From positions 13,581,001 through 13,645,000 of the forward strand of contig CM072807.1 of NCBI GenBank assembly GCA_037013495.1: a stretch of DNA of 64,000 nt, written 5' to 3'. The position numbers were made by a program, and so were the translations under genes. The DNA comes from Hippophae tibetana. Its lineage: Eukaryota; Streptophyta; Magnoliopsida; Rosales; Elaeagnaceae. Below the pieces are notes generated by a model. It was not told the origin of the DNA. It was given only the letters and a program-made list of their open reading frames with translations, and searched no databases. Every line of letters begins with the position of its first letter. Position 1 is the first letter of the stretch. Positions 46,004 through 56,900 of this stretch are shown here, piece by piece.

Positions 46004-47846
46004 TGATAAGTGCTCTAAAAGCACTAAAATAACCATGATTTTATGCACATTAATTGATTAAAAATATATATATTTATATGTTTTATCATATATTTATATA
46101 AATTTGTCTTTTTCGGAATCACGGGTATTTTTATTGTTTTTCAGGTATTTTAGCTTAAAAACGCAACTTAAAGACTCAAAGAGGAATACTGGAAGCAATA
46201 CATCACAAATATATTAATAAATAAATGGGGAAAGGTCAACAAATATGGAAAAATTGGACAAAATAGGTCAAAAAGGTCAAAAATGTCAAAAGGGAGAATA
46301 TCGCGTCGTCGCAGCGCCCAGCCGCGCACGCGCATCACCTCCAGTCCCGCGCCAAGCTGCGCGCGCCTTCCCCCAGTTCCGCGCACGCCCGCGCGCGTTG
46401 CTCCCCCTTCCGCGCGCCCCCCTGCGCGCAGCGCCTGCCCATCCGCGCGCGCCGACGCCCGTTTCGCCCCATTTTTCACGTGCAGTCGCCCCATGACGTC
46501 ATCAATGACCTCAGCATTTGCACTACGTGTTTTTACATTTTACTCATTTTTTCTCTCCATCCTCACCTATAAATACCCTCATTCCCTTCACTTCAAAACA
46601 CACTTCTCTCTTCTTTCTTTCTCTCTTTTCTTAGATTTTTAGGTTTTTTTTAGTTTTTCTTAGTTTTTAGTTAAATTCTCTTAGTTTTAGAGTTCTTCCC
46701 TTTTTGGGAAGAACTAGTTATGTTTTTGTAATTTTTTAGCTTTTTTATTCAATAAATGAGAGTGCAAATTTCGCTTGGAGGTTTTCCAGCAACGGGAATA
46801 GCGTCGAAGTTCTGTAAGGATTTTATTTTCTTTACAGTTATTTTTTATGCTTTATTCTTACATGTTATATTTAATTTGTCTGTGATTAAATTTAACTGTG
46901 TTAGCTATTTATAAACATGATGTAATAATAACGTTGTTATGCTTGCGAAATATTAAATAGGTAAAAATCTCTAAAATGAATTGATTTTGTTTTTATTCAA
47001 GATTTTATATTAAGAATGTTAGAGAGAAATATATTATTTTTCATTACAAACTTAAACCTGAAAATTAGATTTTAAGGTTTAGTTATCCGGTCTGATTTAG
47101 AGTAGTGCTCTTTTATTTGTTGGTACAATCGCTCGGTAGTTAGAGTGAAGCTCTATTTCAAAAGTTTTTATAAGAATTATTATCTGAAAATGTATTGACA
47201 ACATGTTTTCAGTAGTGGTTTTAAAACTTGAAAGTTAGTACTCGGATAACTAAATTCTTAGGTTTAATTTGGACACCTTGAATAAAGTTTAAACTGTCTA
47301 ACCCCACCAAAGGTGGCATTTAAATGGTTCATTTTCAATCTCTTAGAAAAAGGAATTAATTTAATTAAGCAAATTAGTTATCAACCCCACCCATACGTGT
47401 TAATTGATTTGTTTAGTTAACAAAGAATATCTAACCCCACCAAAGGTGGTATTCATACAAAAAAGGGAGAATCAATAAATATCAATTCATATCTTTAATA
47501 ACCTAAATAATATGAGCAAGCATAATTAACTTAGTTATTATATCCATAAATACTCCACCATTATAAAAGATAAAATTTGCATAAATGTTTATTGAATCTA
47601 TGTTTATTTTTATGTAAGTAGATTAAAACACAAAAACCCCAAAATCTCGTGACAGGATGTTTAGGATTTAATTTCGTTTTTAAAAGTTTGAATAATAAAT
47701 TAAAAATCACATACATTCCTTCCTTAGATCGACCTTGGGAGTATACTTATCATTTTCTACGAAATGATTCGTGCACTTGCGAGAGTTTTATAAATATTAA
47801 AACCAAAGTATTGGCAAGAATCGGTGATGTAGGTTTTCGCTCATCA
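46004..47846. mobile_element. Solo LTR, 1,843 bp, gypsy-like
   Basis: It starts TGATAAGTGCTC and ends GCTCATCA, and is flanked by exact GTAAC duplications (45999-46003 and 47847-47851). Removing it and one GTAAC restores the RNase H reading of the host copia (ELLWVT joined to RILLRVLQIS). It has no internal genes. Such a lone LTR results when two LTRs of an element recombine. Length and ends resemble large gypsy LTRs (Tat or Athila groups), which is tentative. Confidence 0.92.
46295..46480. other. GC-rich, CpG-dense block within the solo LTR
   Basis: About 190 bases dominated by cgcgcgc-type text in an otherwise AT-rich LTR. Both strands are open here simply because stop codons are AT-rich. 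I do not call the overlapping open frames genes. It lies upstream of a TATA-like tataaata (about 46570) and may be part of the LTR promoter. Confidence 0.7.
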
Positions 47847-50095
47847 GTAACCCAAAGAAGTTCAGCTGTAGTGGACACGATAGCATGATACTCAGATTCA
47901 CAACTAGAATTAGAGATAATAGGTTACTTTTTGGCACTTCAAGAAACCAAGTTAGGGCCGAGATAAATGGAGTAGCCAGAGGTAAAGCGATGAATGTCAG
48001 CACAATCGGCCCAATTTGTATCAGAGTATGCAACTAAGACTCCAGGAGTAGCAAAGGGGCAAAATTGAAGGCCAAAATGAAGGGTGCCTTTAACATAGTG
48101 AAGAATACGCTTAATAGTAAGAAAGTGATCCTCTGTTGGAGCATGTAGAAACTAGATAATAGAATTTACAACATGGGAAATGTTAGGCCGCGTAATGGTC
48201 AAGTATTGGAGAGCACCAACAAGAGACCTGTAGAGAGTAGGATCCAAAAAAGGTGCACCATTAGTAGAAAGGTGTTGCGTAACAACCATGGGAGTGTGAA
48301 CTGGTTTGCTATCAAGTAATTGAGCGTGAATAAGAATATCTTGTGTATACTTCAGCTGACTAATGAAGAGTCCATTGGTAGTTGTTGAAGCTTCAAGACC
48401 AAGAAAATAACTAAGAGGGCCCAAATCTTTAGTGGCAAACTCAGAATGAAGCTTGCAAGTGAAGTTGTTAAGGAGAGATGAGTTGTTGCCAATGATAATG
48501 ATATCATCAACATAAAGAAGCAAATAGATTATGTTAGATTGCTTATGAAAAATAAAGAGAGAAGTATCAACCCGACTACAGGAAAAACCAAGTGAAAGAA
48601 GAAAGAAACTAAAACGTGGAAACCAGGCACAAGGTGCTTGCTTAAGACCATAAAGGGCTTTCTTCAACTAACATACATGATTAGGAAAGCAAGGATCAAT
48701 ATACCCAAGAGGTTGTTCCATATAAACATTTTCAGTGAGAGTACCATTAAGAAAGGAATTCTTGACATCAAGTTGGCGAAGAGGCCATCTGTTGGTGACA
48801 ACAATAGAAAGCACATTTTCAGTGAGAGTACCAAATACTCTTAAATGGTAGATATTGAGTTTTTCTTGGTAGAGGATTTCTAGTGGACTTTTAAAATTCA
48901 AATTGGCACTTGGCAATCTATTAATTAAATATGTTGCGGTGAGAACAGCATCCGACCAAAAAATTATTGGAACATTATTTTGAAACAAAAGTACTCTTGT
49001 TACTTCAAGTAAATGTCGATTTTTTCTTTCCGACACACCATTTTGTTGGGGTGTGTAAATACAAGTTGTTTGATGTAAAATTCCTTTTTCCTTGAAAAAA
49101 TTTGTAAAATTTTGATTTACAAATTCCGTTCCATTATCACTTCTAAAAGTTTTAATCTTTGCATCATATTGATTTTCTACAAAATTATAAAATTCTTGAA
49201 ATTGAGAAAATACTTCACTTTTATTTTTTAACAAGTGTAACCATGTGGTTCTTAAAAAATCATCTATAAATATAAAAAAATATTTATAACCATTAAATGA
49301 CTCAATTGGAGTAGGGCCCCAAACATCAGAATGTATTAACTCAAAAGGTTTTTTGCTTTTACAATTGGATAAACTAAATGGTAACCTTGTGTGCTTTCCT
49401 AATTTGCAAATTTCACAACTACTACAATCTAGTTGTTTGAAATCAAAAATACATTTCAAAATCTTATCAGAAGGATGTCCAATTCTCTTATGCCAAAGAG
49501 TGCCTAATTCTTCTTCTTTTTTAATATTAAATTTGCATTTTTCTTGACTTAGAATATAAAGCCCATTTTCTAGAAAACCTTCACCAATGATATTCTTCGT
49601 TATTAATTCCTAAAAAATCACATTTTTGGATGTAAATGTAATTTCACAATTTAAGTCTCGTGTGATTTTACTAATGGATAACAAGTTAGATGTACAATTA
49701 TTCACATGCAAAACATTTGAAATTTTTCTTGAAAGGAGACTAATTGAACCATTTTCTAAAATTTCCATTTTTTCACCATTTGCAACGATTACAAATTGTT
49801 TAGTCTCAATTTTTTTGTAATTATTGAGTAAGTTTTTATTTCCAGTTATGTGATCAGTTGAACCTTAATCAAGAATCCATTTGGAATTTAAAGAATTTTG
49901 AGTAAGGTTTGTAATCATACCAGAGGTTTTTTGAGATTTTCCTTGAAACATCACGGATAATTGTGTATACAGCTGCCTCATTTGATCCATATCCACCTCA
50001 CATTTTATTTCTTTTTCAGCCTCGTTTGTACTCATATCCCTTTTTTCCTTTTATGCAGAGTAACCCATTTTCTCTCTACTCTCTACCTGATTTTG

Positions 50096-50860
50096 TCACT
50101 GATCTCCCCCTCTGACGAAGCCTCCACCTCGCCTTCCTTTTTTCCGGAGATGAGGGTTGAGACACCAGTATTCCTCGCGCTTGTGTCCTTCCTTCTTACA
50201 ATAATCGCAACGAGTGAGTGTTTGGTCTCCCCGACGTTCTGGCCTAGGGTTAGATCTGGTGACGAAAGCCTTGGCTTTGGGGTTGTCAGGTAGTTGAGTA
50301 CCCATCACTATTCTTCTTGTCTCTTCTCTTTCAACCATCCCAACAACCTCATCAACAGATGACAGCTCACTCATGAAAAGAATTTGTGAGTGTACCCCCT
50401 CATAGCTTGAATCGAACTTGGCAAGGAAGGTGAAAATTCCATCCTACTCCTCTCTTCTTTTGATTTCATCAAGATCGGCTGTGAGAGGTCGATACACTCT
50501 AATCTCATCCTTCTTTTTTTGGATTTGGCTGAATAGTTCGATAATAGATTGATTTTGTTGTTGTAACTGTTGAAGTTCTTGCTGAAGTTGATAAATAAGA
50601 GAGTATTTTTTCTTTTTTCCGAACATTGTCTCGGCTTTAACCCACATATCTCGAGTTGTATCTAGATATGTCATGAGATCATAGATGTGGGGTTCCATGG
50701 TTGCCAGTAACCAACTCATGACTAGATTGTCACTCTTTCTCCATTCTGAAATTTCCTTTTTTTCTTCAACTATTGGGTGTGTTGGATCTTTGGCTTTTGG
50801 TTTTGATTTCTCACCAGTGACATGCTCAAATTTGTCTCTACCGATTAGACCAAAAGTCAC
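50096..50860 (-). pseudogene. Copia Gag with zinc knuckle, broken
   Basis: The first part (50444-50860) contains KSDNLVMSWLLATMEPHIYD and a glutamine-rich stretch. A stop near 50443 separates it from a second part (50096-50374) with LSSVDEVVGMVEREE and CDYCKKEGHKREEYWC. The knuckle has one residue more than standard between His and the last Cys. The product would be the capsid protein. Confidence 0.85.
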
Positions 50861-50996
50861 TTGACGTGTCTAAGATGGTATTTTTTACCATTTAGCAACA
50901 CACTTGTAAGTCTCTCTATATGTTATGACATTTTATAGATTTCTTGAACTGATACAGTTCTTGTTTGTGGGATTGATTTGGAGCAAGATCAATTCT

Positions 50997-51159
50997 GCTC
51001 TGATACCATGTTGATTTTCTCTGATTTTTGTTGAGAGAGTTATTGAATTGATTTTGGTTTAATGTCTAATGTTATATTTATACATTGAAAGGAAGAAACT
51101 AGCCGTTATTAAACTAGTCGTTACTAAACTAACCATTATTAAACTAATTATTCTCAACA
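50997..51159 (-). repeat. 5' LTR and primer binding site of copia element
   Basis: LTR 51009-51159 has ends TGTTGAG and ATCAACA on the minus strand. TGGTATCAGAGC follows at 50997-51008. Inside the LTR an 18-20-base motif (ctagtcgttactaaa, aaccattattaaa and similar) is repeated three to four times. Confidence 0.82.
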
Positions 51160-51767
51160 GATCATTCATGGAATATACAGATTCAAAATACTTCTCTAGT
51201 CACTGAAACTATTTGCATTGTGACACTTGATAAAATTATCTAGAAATATGAATCACTTATTTATTTTACAAGTGATTTGAGTGAAAAAAAATTACAAATT
51301 TATGTGTCATTAGCATTCCCTGTTGTAATTAGCACGCATGAAATCCCAAGCACAAAAAAACAATGATACCCGCTAACGTGCGAAAAGAGATGTTTATCCA
51401 ACTCCAAACACAGGTTAAGAGGTCCAAGCATTCAGTTCAAACATCAATGTCAAAATCAATCTGTAACATATATTAACAATTAACAAAGAAAAGATTGGAT
51501 GAAGAAGCTGGATTAATAGAAACCATTCAATTGTAACCAACATGTTCTCATCTTTGATCTTTTTCCTAGATAGTTTAAAATGCATGTCTAATTATAATAA
51601 GTTTAGGACAATGCATAGTTTCACCATATTTTTCAACAAATTCAGCTAGCAAAGATATTCAAATAAAAGTTCTACAGATAATCATATTTCCCATGGATGC
51701 CATGTAATACAATCCGGTAATACCAGAAAGATTTAGTGACTTGTTCCTCATACATACTTTGTTTGAC
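51160..51767. other. Intergenic, nothing recognised
   Basis: About 600 bases of AT-rich DNA between the copia element and the telomere-array element. No gene or repeat pair is seen. Confidence 0.5.
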
Positions 51768-51770
51768 TTA

Positions 51771-52774
51771 GGTGGCGTTTGGTTTGTGGAATGGAATCGA
51801 AATCGAATGGAATGGAAAGGAAACAATTTTGTTTAGTTTGACCACTTAAATCAAGCTCGAAATCAGGATTACAGTGTTTGGTTTGCCACTGGAATGAAAT
51901 GAAAAAAGTTGTAAATGACCTTAATACCCATACATGTTGTAAAGTTCAAATAATGTCATTTAATTACTATTTTTTTGCCAGACAAAATACATTATTGAAA
52001 TCATTATTTTTCTAAATAATTATTACTTAATTAAAAGAAATATATTATTAAAATTATTATTTTTCCAAATAGGGTTTAGGGTTTTGAGGTTTGGGATGTG
52101 GGATTTAGGGTTTAGGGATTTAGGATTTGGGGTTATATTTGTAGGTTAAGGTTTAGGGTTAAAATTATTATTTTTCTAAAAATGGTTTAGGATTTTAGAA
52201 TTTTGGATTTAGGGTTTAGGGTTTTAGGATTTGGAATTTGGGGTTTAAGGTTTTGGGATTTATGTTTTATGGTTTTGGGTTTTGGGATTTATGTTTTAAG
52301 GTTTAGGGTTTAAGGTTTAGGGATTTGGGGATTTGGGGATTTAGGGTTTAGGGTTTTAGGGTTTTGGGATTTATGTTTTAGGGTTTTGGGTTTTGGGATT
52401 TATGTTTTAAGGTTTATGGTTTAGGAATTTTGGGTTTTGGGATTTGGGGTTTAGGGATTTATGGTTTAGGGTTTTAGGATTTGGATTTAGGGTTTAGGGT
52501 TTTGAAATTTTGGGTTTAGGGTTTAGGGTTTTGGAATTTTGGGTTTGAGAATTTGGGATTTGAGTTTAAGGTTATATTTTAAGTGAGGGTAAAATTGGAA
52601 AAAAAAAGTTTAGATGGGAATGGAATTATGATTACCAAGGAAGGGAGAAGGAATTATGATTCTTTCTCTTTTAGTAATCTGATTTCATTCCGCCTTCCAT
52701 TCCGTTCAACCAAACACACAAAATGGAAGGAATCAATTCTGATTCCATTCAATTCCCTCCAACCAAACATGGGG
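51771..52774 (+). mobile_element. TTA-flanked element with telomere-like array (copy B, complete)
   Basis: 1,004 bp between TTA at 51768-51770 and TTA at 52775-52777. The left end is GGTGGCGTTTGGTTTG; the right end in reverse complement is CCCCATGTTTGGTTGG. The ends share GTTTGGTT and are followed by GGAATGGAATC-like text. The 3-bp TTA and the GTTTGG core fit Tourist/PIF-Harbinger elements. The middle is a telomere-like array (52070-52565). It shares order and sequence with copy A on the opposite strand 21 kb away. No gene is present. Confidence 0.8.
52070..52565 (-). repeat. Degenerate telomere-like array (TTTAGGG-type on plus strand)
   Basis: Imperfect repeats of ggtttaggg, gggatttagg and gggattta. 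Two spacer blocks with attattatttttctaaa at about 52045 and 52165 also occur at the corresponding place in copy A. Confidence 0.93.
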
Positions 52775-53089
52775 TTAATTCCGTACACCAATGGATGAAA
52801 AAACCAAAAGATAAGATCCTAAAGCATTGTACAGGTTCTAATATTATTGAAGAGTAAGAAACTAACAGTACAAATGATTAAAATTTCATTTACCTTTACC
52901 CGTTTTTTTTTCCTTTTCAAGGCTTTATCTTGCAATGCAACCACAAAGAAAAGAAGAAGGAATTTATGCATGTGGGACCAATATCGGAAGAAGAGGTCAA
53001 TACTTTGTGCTTTCTTGATTGACGGAGCACTAAATTATCAAGGGCTAAAAGACAACAATACTATGTTTTATTGATCGGGATGAAATTGA

Positions 53090-53945
53090 AAATAAAATTA
53101 TTTGACACATGTTTATATTTGATTGTGTTATAGATTAAAAATAGAATGAAAATAATTTCTAAAATAGAGGAATTGTTATTCCATCATCCCCTAATGAAAT
53201 TGTTGTTCCATTCTCATACCCATTGTATAAAAAAAATTATTCCAATTTTACTCTGAAAACCCAAAAACCAAAAACACAAACCTAAAAACTTCAAAACAAA
53301 TATTATTCCACCATCTGTTAATGAAATTATTATTCCATTTCTATGTCCATTGTATAAAAAAAATTAATTTTACCCTCAAATTCTAAACTCTAACACATAA
53401 ATCCAAAACCCAAAATTCTTAAACCTCTAACCCCAAAACCTTGAAATCTTAAACCCAAAATTTTAAAACCCTTAATTCAAAACGAAACACCCTAAAACCT
53501 AAATCCTAAAAACCTAATACTTTGAGTGTTAATATTGTGAATCAACAATAAAACTTTACTATCATATATTAATATTTGTGTATTATTTTTCAAATAATAT
53601 GGAAAAAAAATTATCAAAAATATTTTTTTTTGTTTTTAACTTTTTAAGATTAAATAATATTTTTAAGTAATAATTATTTAAAAATAATATTTTTTAATAA
53701 TATATTCTATTTGACAAAAAAATAATTAAATAATATTATTTAAATTTTACTAAATTAGAATAATTAAAGTAATTTTTTTTTATTTTTTTCATTACAATTG
53801 TAAACTAAACATTAAAATACCGATTCATTCTTTGATTTCGATATTAAAACAAACACTGCAATAGTAATATTATTTACTTTACATTCAATTCTATTATCAT
53901 TATCGTTTCCATTATTTTTTCGTTCTACCAACCAAATGTGATTTT
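53090..53945 (-). mobile_element. Third, decayed member of the telomere-array element family (copy C)
   Basis: Read on the minus strand from 53945, it begins ACATTTGGTTGGTAGAACG. It then has the same landmarks as copy B: a poly-A and AT-rich region, aataatattatttaatta, ttttttgtcaaatagaatat and taaataattattactta. It ends in a short, strongly degenerate array (about 53255-53525, aaacccaaaattctt and similar). The outer ends are uncertain. Confidence 0.65.
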
Positions 53946-53983
53946 AGGCTTTAACTACATGCCTGCACCAAATAGACAAAACA

Positions 53984-56900
53984 TCAGTTTACAAAGAAAC
54001 AAGCTTCAACAGCTGAGGCTCTTTGACATTCAACATCAACCCTCTCAAGCAGCTTGGTATAAGAAAGATCCAAGGTATTCATACCTGTTCAAAATGCAAA
54101 TTATAGCCTTCATTCTTATGTGAATGAGAATGAAAAACAAGATATACCTTTTTTAAAACAAATATGGAGAAATTGAACTCCTAAACAAGCAAAGCATGAA
54201 GCCTCCCAGAATTTGATCAGACTTATTATTTATCCCCTTTACTATAAACAGAACATGAATTCTTCTTTTTAAAAGCATAATAATAATGATAATAATAATA
54301 ATAATAATAATAAAGCTAAAAAAACTTACATTCAGAAAACAATTAACAGAAAAATTACTCTACCGCTCATACCTTCATTTTTATTGGGCCTTTTACTACC
54401 AACATCCTCAATGCTTCCAACATCATCAAAACCATTTCCCCTAGTCTGCTCCGTGTGAATGATCTTGCCAAACAACTGAAATGAACTCTTCCTAGCTTTT
54501 GCTGAGTTGCAGAGCTGATTAGAAACCAGTTCTGTACCAAATGAATGTGCGCTATCCTGGCTAACTGGTGACAGGTTATCAGAATGAGAATTTCCAACAT
54601 TCAAATCAGTTGACACTGTTGTTAGCTTAGGCACCATATAGTCGCCAAATGAATTATAAGGATAGAACTGAACAGTCTCATTCTGAAAGGTGGAAAGTCT
54701 GGATCCACATAATAAATTTTGCCTGGCTCCCTGCATGCCAACAGGAAAAGTGTAATTCAACAGTGAGGCATTCATTTGTCCCATTGTTGGATTAGCTGCA
54801 ACTGTCATAAGAGGAAAAACTTCTTTCTCCTCATCGGTCAACAGTCTATTATCCAAAGGAGATCTGGATCTCTTTGCTGGAGGGAATGAATTATGAAGTG
54901 GTGGTGTGGACGCAACAAATTCAACTTGCCAAGGGCACACTCCCTGAGCATTTGGCAAAAGGTCAGCTTCATCCCATGCAACCTATAACATAGAGACAAA
55001 CAAATTATTTAATCCTATTATTATGTGCGAACAAAAAAAAACTATTACAAAGGTCATATGTTCAGAATTTCATGCCAATATTTTTCTCAAGTCTGAACTC
55101 AATGTTTTATATTATGAATCAAACTGCAGCTACCATTCCCATGAATGCACGCATAAATGGAATTGCCTCTTTCTCCCTCCACTAGTCAGGTTAGAAATAG
55201 AACAAAATATATTAACTTGCACAAGTGACAATCCTCCAACTTTCCATACTTCCATTACCCAATCCCACGAAATGGCATAACGTGCAATAAACTAAGCACC
55301 CTAGTCACCACAATTATTAAACCCTTACAGTTTTAAACTCAAACCAACATCAACCAAAACACAGTTGACATCAGAATATAGCAAAAAGTTCATTGATTGC
55401 TGTAGAATTTCTGAAAATATCTGTAATTAGGCTGTACTAGTGTTGTACAGGCTATGTAGAATAAGTTTGATTTTAGTCGTTGATACAAGCTGTATTATTC
55501 CTAGATTAGTGACTTATTTGTCTAACTTTTAGTCCTATTTATAGTGCTATATATACATTTGAAAGATACAGAGGAGAAATAATTATAATACCTCATATTT
55601 CTCTCCAAATTTTCTTCATGCTATCAGAGCTTCTCTGAAATCCAATTTTTTTTAACAGCTTTATCAGAGGAAGAGTTTCTCTGAAACTGAACCCATTTTA
55701 GGCGCTAAAATCGGCGTTCGTCTCTGCTTAGACCAGCCACAAGACTTGAACGATTTTCAATACTCAGTCTTGTGCAACATTAGCCTCAGTATCGCGAGAC
55801 TTCAGTCATCAGTCTCACAAAACCCAGGCATCCAATCACCGGCATCTTCCACTTCAACACTTCGCCGTTGCCCTCCAATCGGCGCTTCAGATTCAAACTC
55901 AATTTGAGAAATTATAGCGAAGGAAAATAATCTCTCAATCTCGTATAACTTGACCCTAATGGGCTTACGCCGTATAGGCCAAATCTGCCCAATTTCAACC
56001 TAATAACCCAATCGGTCACCAATAGCCCAATTCAATCCAATAGGCCTAATATGGCAAGAAACTAATCAACCTAATCCCAAATCTGCCCAGAAACTAATTG
56101 GCCCAATCTGCCCAAATTGAAATAACATCAGTGTTTTACGACAGTCCGAGCATTAATGACCACAAGAAAACCTATCATGACCAATTACAATGAAGGTTCC
56201 ACCGAGAAAAATATTTTGCCCATCACCAGTCACAAATTAAATGGGCACAATTACCTTCAGTGATCTCAATCCGCCATAATGTTAATATGCGAAAAAATGA
56301 AAGACGATTATCTCACTGGAGATGCAGCAGCCCCGACCAAAGACGATCCGAAATACAGAACATAGAAATACGAGAACAATATGGTGATGTCTTGGTTGAT
56401 AAATTTCATGACAACCGAGATTGAAGAGAACTTTCTTCTCTATGATACTGCCAAAGAAATATGGGATGCCGCTAGAGATACTTATTCCAGTTCTGATAAT
56501 ATGTCCAAACTATTTGAGATTAAAAGCATCTTCCATGATCTTCGTCAAGGAGAGTCATCAGTTACCTAATACTTTAACTCTCTCACTCGATGTTGGCAAC
56601 AGTTAGACTTTTTTGAGATTCACGAATAGAACTGTTCAACAGACGGAATCTTGTACAATAGATTGTTGAAAAGAAGCAGGTTTTCAAATTTTTGATGGGG
56701 CTCAATAAAGATCTTGATGATGTACAAGGCAGAATTCTAGGAACAAAACTTTTACCAAGCATTGGTGAAGCCTTCTACGAAGTTTGTCAAGAGAGTCGAA
56801 AAAAGATGATGATGGGTCCTCAATCTGCCATTTCAGTGACTAGAGAAAGGTCTACGCTTGCTATTCGAGGACACCAACAATCTCATAATGTAGACAACCG

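Larger units (their letters stand above)
45720..49960 (-). pseudogene. Copia Pol, interrupted and deleted
   Basis: The protease has a stop where the active-site Ser codon is expected (WILD, stop, GSTDH at about 49870). Integrase (48668-49459) includes [15 protein letters not shown] and [17 protein letters not shown]. It ends at LRVFGT and jumps directly into the reverse transcriptase text [20 protein letters not shown], so about 1 kb of coding sequence is missing. The RT continues with LYGLKQAPCAW and LLLYVDDIIIIGNN (48152-48667). RNase H is cut at 47851 and resumes at 45999, ending with a TKSLPRPFFD-like block near 45755. Confidence 0.9.
45421..51159 (-). mobile_element. Ty1/copia element, split by a solo LTR, ends mismatched
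   Basis: On the minus strand it starts with a 151-bp 5' LTR (51009-51159, TGTTGAG..TCAACA) and a primer site TGGTATCAGAGC (50997-51008). Then come Gag (50096-50860), a zinc knuckle CDYCKKEGHKREEYWC, protease, integrase, reverse transcriptase and RNase H. A solo LTR interrupts RNase H at 46004-47846. Beyond the end of RNase H a candidate 3' LTR (about 45421-45701) starts TGTTGAGGATA but otherwise does not resemble the 5' LTR. The element may be a recombinant, or one end may be misjudged. Confidence 0.78.

Noticed and set aside
46168-46642. Long overlapping open frames on both strands
   Set aside because: They exist because the solo LTR has a GC-rich block with few stops. The predicted proteins are Arg/Ala/Pro-rich low-complexity text without a family.
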